Source: Neoarius graeffei (lineage: Eukaryota > Chordata > Actinopteri > Siluriformes > Ariidae). From it: a DNA stretch of 64,000 nt. The notes under the pieces were generated by a model. It saw nothing but the letters and a program-made list of their open reading frames with translations. It did no database searches and was not told the origin of the DNA. The translations under genes were made by a program, and so were the position numbers. Location: contig NC_083571.1 in the NCBI RefSeq assembly GCF_027579695.1, positions 33,956,443 to 34,020,442 on the forward strand. Direction: 5' to 3'. This document shows positions 31,651-42,174 of this stretch, one piece after another (positions within the stretch are counted from its first letter, which is position 1; the number at the start of each line of letters is the position of its first letter).

Positions 31651-33189
31651 CAGTTGTAGTCAGAAGTTTACATACAGTGACATGAATGTCATCTTGGATA
31701 TGAAGGTCATGGCAATATTTGGGCCTTCGGTAATTTCTTTGAACTGTTCTTTTTCTGTGGCAGAATGATTGTACAGCATACATCTTTAATTAAAAAAACA
31801 CGAAGTTGGTGCACAAGTTTTAATTTTCTTTGGGTTTTCTGAAATCAACACAGGGTCAAAATTATGCATACAGCACACCTAATATCTGGGTAAAATGTCT
31901 CTTCACAAGATTCACCTTGACCAAACATTTTTGTTTACCATGAACAAGCTTCTGGCAGAATTCTGGTTGGATAGTTCACAACTCTTCATGGTAGAATTGA
32001 TATTGTTCAATTAAATGTTTTTTTTTTTTTTTTTTTCTTGGGATGGACTCGACTTATAAGCATGCTCCATATATTTTCAATAGGATTGAAGTCAGGACTT
32101 GTTTTAAGCTTAATGTTAGCCTGCTTTATCCTCCACAACCAGCTCTGATGTGTGTTTGGGTTCATTGTCCTGTTGTAAGTCTCAAGTCGTGTTCAAGTTT
32201 CTGATGGTTGATGCTGAAGAATTCTGAGGTAGTCCTCCTTCTTCATTATTCCATCCACTTTGTGCAATGAACCAGTTCCACTGGCAGCAAAACAGCCCCA
32301 GAGCATGATGATCCTACCACCACCAGCTGGTACAGTGTCCCTCTGTACATGGTGGTCATTGTGGCCAAACAATTCAATTTTTGTCTCATCTGACCATACA
32401 GCTATCCTCCAGAAGGCTTTTTCTTTGTCCATGTGGTCAGCTTCAAACTTTAGTTAAGCTTGAAGGTGTCAATTTTGGAGCAGGGAATTATTTCTTGGGT
32501 AGCAGCCTCTTAGTCCATAGTGATATAAAACTCACTGAACTGTAGATAGTGATCCATCAGCTTCCAGTTCATGGCAGGGCTGTGCCATGGTGGTTCCCAG
32601 GTTGTTCCTGACCATCCAAACCAATTTCCTTTCAGCTGAGGGTGACAGTTTGGGTTTTCTTGAAGCAAAGTGGTTTGACAGAGTGACTACACCTCACAAT
32701 AACTTGCATACAGTTGTTTGAACTGATCTTGGAATTTGCAGTTGTTTAGAAATGGCTCCAAGAGACATTCCGGAGTGGTGTATAAATGCAATCCTCTTTC
32801 TCAAATCTGCACTGAGCTCCTTGGACTTTTCCATTGTATTGTGTGTTGGTCAATCCAATGAGTGCTGTAAACAAACCCTTTTTATGAAGGCACAGACAAG
32901 CTACCAGTTGTAGTCAATCATGATCACTAACAGGAAGTTAAGAGACATTTTGGAAGTTTCAGCACCTCTGAATTAATAATCTAAGTGAGCGTATGTAAAT
33001 TTTTGACCCTGTGTTGATTTCAGAAAGCCCAAAGAAAATTAAAACTTGTGCATCAAATTCTAGTGTTTTTTTTAATTAAAGATGTACAATCATTCTGTCA
33101 CAGAAAACGAACAGTTCAAAGAAATTACTGAAAGCCCAAATGTTGCCATGACATTCATGTCACTGTATGTAAACTTCTGACCACAACTA
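31651..33189 (-). mobile_element. Tc1-like transposon
   Basis: Ends CAGTTGTAGTCAGAAGTTTA and, inverted on the right, AGTTGTGGTCAGAAGTTTAC, with TA at the right border. Decayed transposase on the minus strand: SDETKIELFGHNDHH (32193-32432) carries the second catalytic Asp region of the DDE enzyme, followed by LWGCFAASGTG. Same family as the copy at 15732. It lies between UFSP2 and CFAP97. Confidence 0.9.
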
Positions 33190-33890
33190 TATAAGGTTGC
33201 TAATACCAAAGTGTTGGCCAATTCTGGGTTCTGATTGGTCAGAAGGTGCTTAATTTTATATAACAGCAGCTCTAAGTCTTGTCCAAGGTTTATATTAATG
33301 CCATTGTTCTGATACATTAGCTATCATTTCTAGAATAACGACTCGTACGCAGGGCCTTGCGTACATGGTGGATGATGTACGTAATCTAATGCTTATACAC
33401 ATTATTATTTAACAAAGAAATGTAATAATTTCTCAGTAACACGAAAAGCTGTGTTTTGGGTTTTTTTTCCCATCTTAACTTCAAGAAAGAATAATTTCTT
33501 GAAGGGCTGAAATAATTTCTTCAAGAAAGCCTGGTAAGGGGATGACTTTATAGCTGCTATAATGTAAGTGACAACAGGAATTAACTTTGTTCTACAACAT
33601 TAAATGTAACTATAAACTGATGACAAATAAACATTTTTTAAAAATGCTGTCAATGGTAAATCAGAGTGCAATAAGAGGAATAAAACATTTGAGGGCGTGC
33701 TGTTCTTGGAAAATAATCCACTTCGGTGTGGTAATGAATCAAACCACAAAATTGTTGATTTATTTTCCTGTAACAGCACAACATGGATTGTATTATTCTT
33801 TATTTAGTAGCCACTAAATCAAGTTTGTTATCGTGTAAGTTTGAGTGTAATAAGAGGTTAATAAAGTTTCTATACAATATAGTAGACTAT
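33190..33890. repeat. Dispersed DNA-transposon-like repeat
   Basis: Shares TTCTGATTGGTCAGAAGGTG-type and ATAGCTGCTATAATGTAAGT words with the split repeat at 9340/14472. No coding frame. Possibly a complete but decayed non-autonomous element. Confidence 0.45.
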
Positions 33891-33959
33891 CTTTTTTTGT
33901 TTTCTGGCGCCCTCTTCTGGATGCTTCTATATGAACTTAATCAGCGAACCGGTTGCGGA

Positions 33960-34146
33960 AGTGACGTAGTGGTTAGTTACCGTCGCTAGGGAAACGCACT
34001 CGGTATCTACGACTTCAGCAAACTGTAGCTGTCGAGTTAGCAGCATTTTCGCTCTGAGTCTTTTTCTCACAGAGAATCCAGTGAAATTGTGTTGTTGTTT
34101 CCTCTCCAAACCCGAGGGAAATCTGTGATAAGTTTCAGCTTTAACG
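33960..34146 (+). promoter_or_regulatory. cfap97: CFAP97 promoter and non-coding first exon
   Basis: A short CpG-containing block ending in a good splice donor, ACG|GTAAGGT (34146/34147), in the right place and orientation for a 5' UTR exon of CFAP97. It contains a CRE-like TGACGTAG (33962-33969) and an X-box at 33982-33995. The exon's 5' limit is unknown. Assignment to CFAP97 rests on position and the donor; no transcript is available. Confidence 0.6.
33982..33995 (+). promoter_or_regulatory. X-box (RFX binding site)
   Basis: GTCGCTAGGGAAAC fits the X-box consensus RYYNYY-N(1-3)-RRNRAC at every position (GTCGCT, AG, GGAAAC). RFX factors drive ciliary genes through this site, which matches the role of CFAP97. 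Confidence 0.6.
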
Positions 34147-35316
34147 GTAAGGTTTGTCTCATGGTTAGCGTTAGCACTAGCTGGAGTGCTGCAGATCTGT
34201 TAAAAATGTGCGTGAATCCCAAATAGGTGCGTGCTCCCTGAAGTAGTGCACTACATGTCATGTGAAATAATGTTTTTAGCGCTTAGTATGAGGTAGTTTT
34301 AGTGCAGTTTGGGACGCGGCCTCAGTGAGCGTCGGCGTGATGTTGTTTATCACGTTTAACGCGAGTTGCATTTGTCCCTTTCTTGACGCACAAACAGATA
34401 TGTAGTGAAATGTTTGGGAAGTAGTGTTGTTGGAAACCTCAGCTAGTTTAATATTTAACTAATTAAGGGTCTCCGGTCTTTTCCAGACCTTTATTTTGGC
34501 TCAGCTTTTAATTAATTAGACCCGTTTATCACACCAGCTTGACCAAACAGATGTGAACAACGTGAATTTCCTTTTAGGGTGGCAAGGGAAAGCTCATAAA
34601 TGTTAATGAGGATAGTGCTATCTGATTGGCCGGTGAATGCGTCTTGTTAATAATAATAATCATCATCATCATCAACATCCAAGCTGCATAGATTTTATCG
34701 ACCCTAAACCTAATCTTTAAATAACATTTAAATAACGTTCACCTCACTGGATTAAAAAAAAAAAACCTGCTGACCTGCCCGTATAAAGTTATTATATTAA
34801 GTGTGTTTTAGGACAAAGGTGGCCTTTTGTCTTTTAGATAAAACGAGATTTTTAAATAAATGTATAAATTAATATAATTTTTTTAGGTCAATATTAACTC
34901 AAGCAACATTACTAAGAACAGCTACTTATCTTCTGAGATTTATACACATGACCACTAGAGGGCAGCAAAAGGCGCATTTATATTATCACCAGCATAAGAA
35001 CATGTTAATCCTGTTATTGTTTCAGTCAACAGCCATATACTCTATACAGCATTTGAGTTCTGCACACAATTTGACCAGTACTTTCATGAGTGTATTATTA
35101 TAAATTAATATGTTGATGAATTTGATACATGAACATTAAGTAATTTTTTTTTTCTTCACTCATGACTTAATCCCTCATGCTAATTTCTTCAGTGTCTGAT
35201 TTTACTTTTTTCTATAATCACTCATTCATACATTGGGGAGAATTTTTTTTCCTCTCCATGTTTTTTCCCCTTCCTTGCTTTGCTTTAAGGTAAAAGGACG
35301 ACTAGAATTGTCAGTC
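34147..35316. other. CFAP97 intron 1, unique-looking part
   Basis: About 1.2 kb with no recognised repeat family or exon. It has TTAATTA-rich stretches and an AT-rich second half. An intronic regulatory element is possible, but there is no direct evidence. Confidence 0.4.
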
Positions 35317-35382
35317 AGAATGCCCTTTATGTGTCATTGCATGTTAACATTGACACAATGACAATAAAGGGCATTCTGATTC
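35317..35382. repeat. Hairpin repeat
   Basis: CAGAATGCCCTTTATGTGTC and, inverted, GACAATAAAGGGCATTCTG flank a 25-bp loop; it is followed by (TGATTC)n. The TAAAGGGCATTCTGATTCTG tail is a common LINE or SINE 3' end in fish. Confidence 0.6.
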
Positions 35383-35542
35383 TGATTCTGATTTTAAAGT
35401 GCTGTCTGTCTTCAACCAAAGGGAAAACTGTACCCCATTCACTTGACTCATCGGTCCATTCACTCACATGCACGCACGTTAAAAGATACTACCAGCTGAG
35501 TAATAACTATTATAAATCAATAATATTGGCTGGTGTTGAGTG

Positions 35543-35640
35543 GTATATCCGAGATATTCCATTCAGCTACCATGATGTTGAATGAGTCAAAGATGAGTTC
35601 AATATCATACTAGCTGAATGGAATATATCTGATATACCAT
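35543..35640. repeat. Hairpin, probable MITE remnant
   Basis: TGGTATATCCGAGATATTCC and AGCTGAATGGAATATATCTG/ATATACCA are near-perfect inverted arms around a short centre, followed by an ATT microsatellite (35656-35680). Confidence 0.6.
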
Positions 35641-38099
35641 GAAAAAAAAGCCAGCTATTATTATTATTATTATTATTATACATACACAGAATATTTGCAT
35701 CATTGTGTGATGCCATGTTGTCTTGACAACCATGCAGTATTGTAAACCATATTGAACGCTCATTCTCCATTGGGTAGAGTGACGTAATATACATAAGATA
35801 AGCAATATGCTGACAATATTGCATGCTATCAAATGAATGAAACCCACTAGAAGGGAATAGAATACATATTTTTATTCCATCGAAAAAGTGTCCTGTATGT
35901 ATAATAATGCACATTAGTGTATTCTGATTGCACTTGAGCTTAAGAAGTTGTGGCAGTGGAGGGGTGTGAGTTCAGTTCACTGATAGCTGTTGGATAGAAG
36001 CTATTCCTGAGTCTGGAAGTGTGGACCTTTAAGGCTCTGTGGTGTCTTCCAGATGGCAATGGTGAGAACAGGTGATGAAATGGATGTGTATTGTCCTTAA
36101 TGATGTTGCAGGCTCTGCTGAGGCAGTGAGATCTGTCGATGTCCTCTGGGGGTCAGGGGGGAGTCCAATTATTTTTTGTGCCTTGTTAATAACCCTCTGA
36201 AGAGCTGTTCTGTCTGTTGCTGAAGAGTTTCCAGACCAGGCCATGATGCAATATGCTCTCAACCGAGCAGTTGGTAGAATGGCTCGAGCAGCTTTTCAGA
36301 GTCTCTGTTGAGCCTTTTTGACCAGAGCACTGGAGTTAACCATCCACTTGAGGTCCTCACTGATGTGGGTACCCAGGAACTTAAAACTGGAGACCCTCTC
36401 CACCTCCTCTCCCCTTACTTCCAGTGGCAGGGGCTCCTCCTGATGCCGTCTGAAGTCTATAAGAAGCTCCTTTGTCTTTTTGATGTTTAGTGACAGGTTG
36501 TTTTCTGCACACCATTCAGTCAGTTTGTAGACCTTGTTCCTATCAGCTGTCTCATCGCCATTAAAGATCAGTCCCACTACTGTTGTGTTGTTCGCATATT
36601 TTATAATTGTATTTGTGGGGACTTGGCACACACCCTTGTGGTGCTCCAGTGCTGACGGTGAGACTCGGGGAAGACATAAGGACCAAGTCTCACCGTCTGT
36701 GAGTGACTTAAGAAAGTCCTTGAGTCATAAACACAGTTTGTTGCCGAGGCCCAAGTCCAGCAGTTTCCCGACCAGTCTGCTGGGTACAATAGTATCGAAC
36801 GCAGAGCTGTAATCAACAAAAAGCATTCTTTCACATGTCTCCTTCTGCTCCAAGTGGGCCAATGCGGTGTGGAGAGCTATGTTTATGGCATCCTGTGTGG
36901 ATATATTTGGCCTATATGCATACTGATGCTAATCTAAAGTAGGGGAGAGGCTGGTTTTGATGTGCCGCAGAACTAGTTTTTCGAAGCACTTGAATATGAT
37001 AGTTGGAGTGTGACTGTTCTGTAGTCATTGAGGGAGCTGATGTTGGTCTGTTTGGGCACTGGGATGATAGTGGTGGTTTTCAGACAAGATGATACAGTAG
37101 CATGTGCCAGGGAGAGGTTAAAGATGTTGGTGAAAACTTCTGCATGAGCACAGTCCCTGAGCACCCTGCCTGAAATCCCATCCAGACCTGCTGTCTTCTT
37201 GACGTTAACAGTTCTCAGGATTCGCTTAACCTCTTGTATCTGTAGGGTAAGCAGGAGGTCAGCAGTGTCCAGCTGGGGTGAAGCTACGTTGTCCGGTCCG
37301 TTCTCAAATTGGGAAAAGAAGCAGTTCAGCTCTGCAGCCAAGGAGACACTGTTTCCTGTCAGTGGGTCTCTGTTGCTCCTGAAGTTGGCCATGTGCTGAA
37401 TGCCCTGCCACATACGTACGTGCTGGATCCCTGGAGGTGAATTGACCTACAATCTTCTGTTTGTACGCAGCCTTCGTTGTTTTTATGCCTCTTTTCAGAT
37501 TGTCTTGCAACACTGTACAGTTCTCTATTGCCAGACCTGAAGGCTGCATTCTGGTCTCTCAGGAAAAGCTGGACCTCCTTTGTCATCCGTGGTTTCCTGT
37601 TTGGGTATACACAGATGCTTTTATTGAGTGTGATGTTCTCATCACAGCTCCTGATGTAGAAGAGTAGAGTTGATGTATATTCTTCTAGGTTCTGAGTGAA
37701 AAACAGACTCCACTCAGTGCATTGAAAGCAGTCCTGCAGCTGCAGCTCCCTCAGGCCAGGTTTTAATTGTTCTGATAGTGGGTTGCTGTTTCCTGATAAT
37801 GGGGCAGTAAGTTGGGGTTAGAAGAAGTGACTGGTGATCACTGTCCAAGATGTGGGAGGGGTGAGGCTCTGTGTCCTTTGGGGATATTAGAATATACACA
37901 GTCTAGTGTGTGTTCCCCTCTGGTTGAACTTTTTTTTTTTTACATGTTGTTCAAATCTTGGAAGCATAGATTTCAGATTGGCGTGATTAAAATCACTGGC
38001 CACAATAAAAAACCCATCAGGATCTGCATTCTGTTTGTTTATTGCTGATAGTGTGTGGCCGTGTTAGCATTGACATCTGGTGGAGTATACAGTCAAGCT

Positions 38100-41000
38100 G
38101 TAAAGTCTGCACACTCCTTTCACCTTCTCCATGTTTTATTACGTTACAGACTTATTCTACAATAGATTGAGTTCATTTTTTGTCACAAGATTCTACACAA
38201 AATAGCCCATAATAACACAGTGAAAGCAGGTTGTTAGACATTTGTGCTAATTTATTAAAGATCAAAATGTAAAATACATGTACACAAGTGTGCACACCCT
38301 TTGATATGACACCCAAAAGTGAGCTGAGGTGCATTTTGTTTCCACTGATGCTGCTTGAGATGTTTCTACAGCTTATTTAGAGTCCACCTGTGGTAAATTC
38401 AATTGATTGGAAATGATTGGGGATTGCCAACACTTGCCTGTACAAGGTCCCACAGTTGAAAGTGCATGTCGGAGCAAACTCCAAGCCATGGGGTCAAAGG
38501 AATTATCTGTAGACCTCAGAAACTGGATTGTGTCAAGGTATAGATCAGGGGTGCCAGGGTGAAATTGGTAAGGGGGCCAGATTTTTTTCAAGTGGGACCT
38601 TGGGGGCTGAATTACACTTTTGGCCTGAAAAGACCAGACACTAACTCAACAAAAGGACATTATTTTATATGATTTTTGAAGGCCTATACGCCCAAAAGGA
38701 ATTGTAAAGCTATAGCCTCAAAATGAGGTGCACAATAACATGGCAGACAAAAGCCTTTTACCCTCTGAAAATGTAACAGTCTAAGCATGCAAGTAGCCTA
38801 CATTTATAAAAAAAAAAAAATGATACAGAAATGGACTAAGACACAAATAACACAAGTGTAAACTGTAAATGACTTGGATCAGATTTATTGATCTTGCACA
38901 TCAAAAACATGTCAATGCATAGGCCTAATTAGGCCAATTAAAACGATTGGCAAGTAGGCCTAACGAGTCAAAAGAAAGAAGTGCCAGGGTAAATAATTCC
39001 ACCAATAGGTCAAGTGACTAAATATCCAGTAGCATTAGTTTAAAAGAGCCAAATATGACTGAACATACCAATAAAAACAGAACATACCAATAAAAACAAA
39101 CTACAGATGGCACATTAACTTTGCTGGTCAAGTCCCACATATATTTCCACACACCCATCCTGTTTATTCCCCCTCAAGCACACAGCACAAGGTTACATGG
39201 GGGAGAAATACCAGCTACATTTTACATGTGGAAGCCAGAAGTCTTTTACTTTTTACCAGCTTGTCGACATTGGGGGACAGACTCTGGGCAGTTGCTATTT
39301 TCATGACATCGTTGAGATGTCCATGGGTCAGACGACTACGCAGTTTCGATTTATTAATATTCATTACTGAAAATGCCTGTTCACATAAATGTTGTCCCAA
39401 ACATACAGAGTATTTTACCGGCAAAGGCCGTGATAATTGGGTACTCTGGTGGCAATGACTGATAGAAAGATTGGATTCCAACAGATGCGTATTTATCCTT
39501 GATGAATGCACCCTCCGAAAATGGCTTGGACACTTTTGCGATCTCCCACGCGATGATGTAGCTCGCCTTCACTGCCCCTAACATGAAATAAAATGTACAA
39601 CAAAGATATTGAGACACCCCTCTTTGAAAACAGCCGCATTTAACATTAAAGGAGAACTGAAGATGATGTATGATATTAAAACGAACCTTCATGTGTCTCT
39701 CGAGACTTTGAGAAAGCTGCTTGCTGTTTTTGAAGGTTTGAGGCAAGCTCATTTAGCTTTTCAGTCCTGCGTTGCCCGGTGAATTGGCTGTATTTGTCGG
39801 CGTGGGTCTCGTAATGTCTTTTGACATTGTATTCCTTCGGTACAGCCACTTGTTGCGAACAAATCAGACAAACAGGTTTTCCCCCAACTTCCCAGAAAAA
39901 GTATTTCTCTCTCCATTTTTCCTGAAAGATGCGACCCTCAGAATCAACTTTTCTCTTTTTAGACAACATCTTGTGAATGAGCAACAACTAGCCTACTCTA
40001 CATTAAATCCAGGTCATTGCACCTGCACGTGCTGCAGCAAGCAGAGAGCAGCTAAAAACGAACCGATGGATTACACGAAAATGGAATCAAATTGAAACAT
40101 TAGATTTAAAATCATTACGAAAAAAAACAACACAACATTCGATTTTTATTAATTTATTATTTAAAAAAAAAAAAAGTCTCATGAACCACCGGGCCGGATG
40201 TGATGACCAATCGGGCCGTATCCGGCCCGCGGGCCGTTACCATGGCACCCCAGGTATAGATCTAGAGAAGGGTACAGAAAAATTACTGCAGCTTTACAGG
40301 TCCCAAAGAGCACAGTGGCCACCATCATTCGTAAATGGAAGAAGTTTGGAACCACCAAGAATCTTCCTAGACCTGGCCGCCCGGCCAAACTGAGTGATCA
40401 GGAAAGACGGGCCTTGGCCAGGGAGGTGAGCAGGAACCCGAGGGTCACTCTGACAGAGCTCCAGCATGTCCTTGTGGAGATGGGAGAACCTTTCAGAAGA
40501 TCAACCATCCAGGCAACACTCCACAAATTAGGCCTTTATGGTAGAGTGGCCAGACGGAAGCCACTCCTTTAGTAAAAGGCACACGACAGCCTGCTTTGAG
40601 TTTGCCAAAAGGCACCTAGAGGACTCTCAAACCATGAGAAACAAGATTCTCTGGTCTGATGAAACCAAAATTGAACTTTTTAGCCTGAATACCAAGTGTC
40701 ACATCTGGAGGAAACCAGGCACTGCTCATCACCTGGCTAATGCCATCCCAACAGTGAAGCATGGCAGCAGCAGCATTATGATGTGGGGATATTTTTCAGC
40801 AGCGGGAATGGGGCGACCAGTTCTGATAGAGGGAAAGATAAATGCAGCTAAGTACACTGAGATCCTTGAAGAAAACCTGCTCCAGAGCGCTCTGGACCTC
40901 AGACTGGGGTGAAGGTTTACCTTCCGATATGACAATGACCCAAAGCACACAGCCAAGAGAACAAAGGAGTGGCTTCAGAGAAAGTCTGTGAATGTCCTTG

Positions 41001-41380
41001 AGTGGCCCAGCCAGAGCCCAGATCTGAATCCAATTGAACATCTGTGGAAGGAGCTGAAAATAGCTGTGTACTGATGCTCCCCATCCAACCTGACAGAGCC
41101 AAACTCGTAGCTTCTTTCCCAAGACACCTTGAAGCTGTAATTGCTGCCAAAGGTGCATCAACCAAGTATTAGGCTCAGGGTGTGTACAGATATGTAACCC
41201 CTAAATAACCTATTTTTTGTCAGTAAAATAAAATTGCATATTTTCTAAAAACCTGCTTTCACTTTGTCATTATGGGCTATTTTGTGACACAAAATGAACT
41301 CAATCTATTGTAGAATAAGTCTGTAATGTAATAAAACATGGAGAAGGTGAAAGGGGTGTGCAGACTTTCTGGCTTGACTA
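38100..41380 (+). mobile_element. Tc1-like transposon, itself split by a hAT
   Basis: Ends CAGTCAAGCTGTAAAGTCTG and AGACTTTCTGGCTTGACTA in inverted orientation, with TA at the left border. Transposase on the plus strand: the paired HTH region (TIIRKWKKFGTTKNLPRPGR at 40321-40380), then SDETKIELFSLN and MMWGYFSAAGMG (40538-40912), then [16 protein letters not shown] and [11 protein letters not shown] in a different frame. At least two frame breaks. A hAT (38546-40253) lies between the left end and the HTH. Confidence 0.9.
38546..40253 (-). mobile_element. hAT (Charlie/GTF2IRD2-like) element, internally deleted
   Basis: Ends CAGGGGTGCCA and TGGCACCCCAG with an exact 8-bp repeat GTATAGAT (38538-38545 and 40254-40261). 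On the minus strand, the first coding block (39676-39987) begins near MLSKKRKVDSEGRIFQEKW and has the finger CLICSQQVAVPKEYNVKRHY. The last block (39215-39511) is the hAT dimerisation region: EQAFSVMNINKSKLRSRLTH then HLNDVMKIATAQSL. The catalytic core between them is deleted. I recall both blocks as close to GTF2IRD2/EPM2AIP1-type transposases. Confidence 0.9.
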
Positions 41381-42174
41381 TGCGGCTGTCACGACAGCAA
41401 GAACAGACACTGCTCACCTGACCTGGAAGGTGAGCAGTCAATGATGGCAGGGTTCATACACCAATTATTGTTCATATAAACACACAATCCACCTCCGTGA
41501 CTCTTAGTCCTCGCTTCTGTCGAAGTGGGGAGTTGAGTGGCCCACTAGCTCGATAGCCATGTCCGGGATTCCTGGATGTAGTTAGGTCTCAGTGATGATC
41601 ATTACACAACTGTCCTGGATGTGTGCCCGTAATGATTAACAAAATCTCAGCTCATCCATTTTGTTTAGAGGCCTGACGTTGGAGATCAAGAGCCTGGGGA
41701 GCGGTAGTCCGTGGGGGTTTCTCTTTAGCCGAGCTAGCACACCGGCATAGCGTCCTCTCGTTTCCACGTTTTTCTCCGCCTCCGATGTCTGCCGGCCGGT
41801 ATGATGATCCACGAAGTCCCTGGTGATCTAGCGATCTCCCGCTGGAATCAGAAAGGGATGCTGAAATGCACCCATATTGAACTTTTGCTGCATTTTCCTG
41901 ATTTGTATCCGTGATTCCTGGGTGTAATGGATCAAATTTGATGCGCCTTGGTTGAATTTCCAGAACACAATCAAAAAGAGCAAGATGCGTTTCCATTGTA
42001 GAGAGCACTCAGCTGCTGCATCTGTGCACACCGCCATTATGCACGGTCTAATTTGAAATAATTAAAAAAAAACCTGACCTTTTTCGCTTTATGATCATAT
42101 TGAGTATGCAAAACAGAACATAACCTGGATTTCTATGACACTGGATTTGGAAATGGTTGATAGAGACTCCATAT

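Larger units (their letters stand above)
35935..42045 (-). mobile_element. LINE (L2/CR1/Rex-like), split by a Tc1 element
   Basis: Minus-strand element: the 5' part at 41381-42045 and the remainder at 35935-38099. The 5' part has the start of the endonuclease (reading ISNVRSLNKMDEL-like text near 41650, across frameshifts). RT pieces are TAGLDGISGRVLRDCA (about 37200), KYANNTTVVGLIF with the catalytic box altered to YANN (36600), LSLNIKKTKELLIDFRR and VSSFKFLGTHISEDL, then the C-terminal ALQRVINKAQKIIG (36190). The altered catalytic box and many frame changes mark it as dead. A Tc1-like element at 38100-41380 interrupts it. Confidence 0.85.

Noticed and set aside
36296-36631. Minus-strand reverse-transcriptase ORF as a possible host gene
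   Set aside because: The catalytic box is altered (YANN), the flanks are LINE sequence in other frames, and it forms part of the LINE at 35935-42045.
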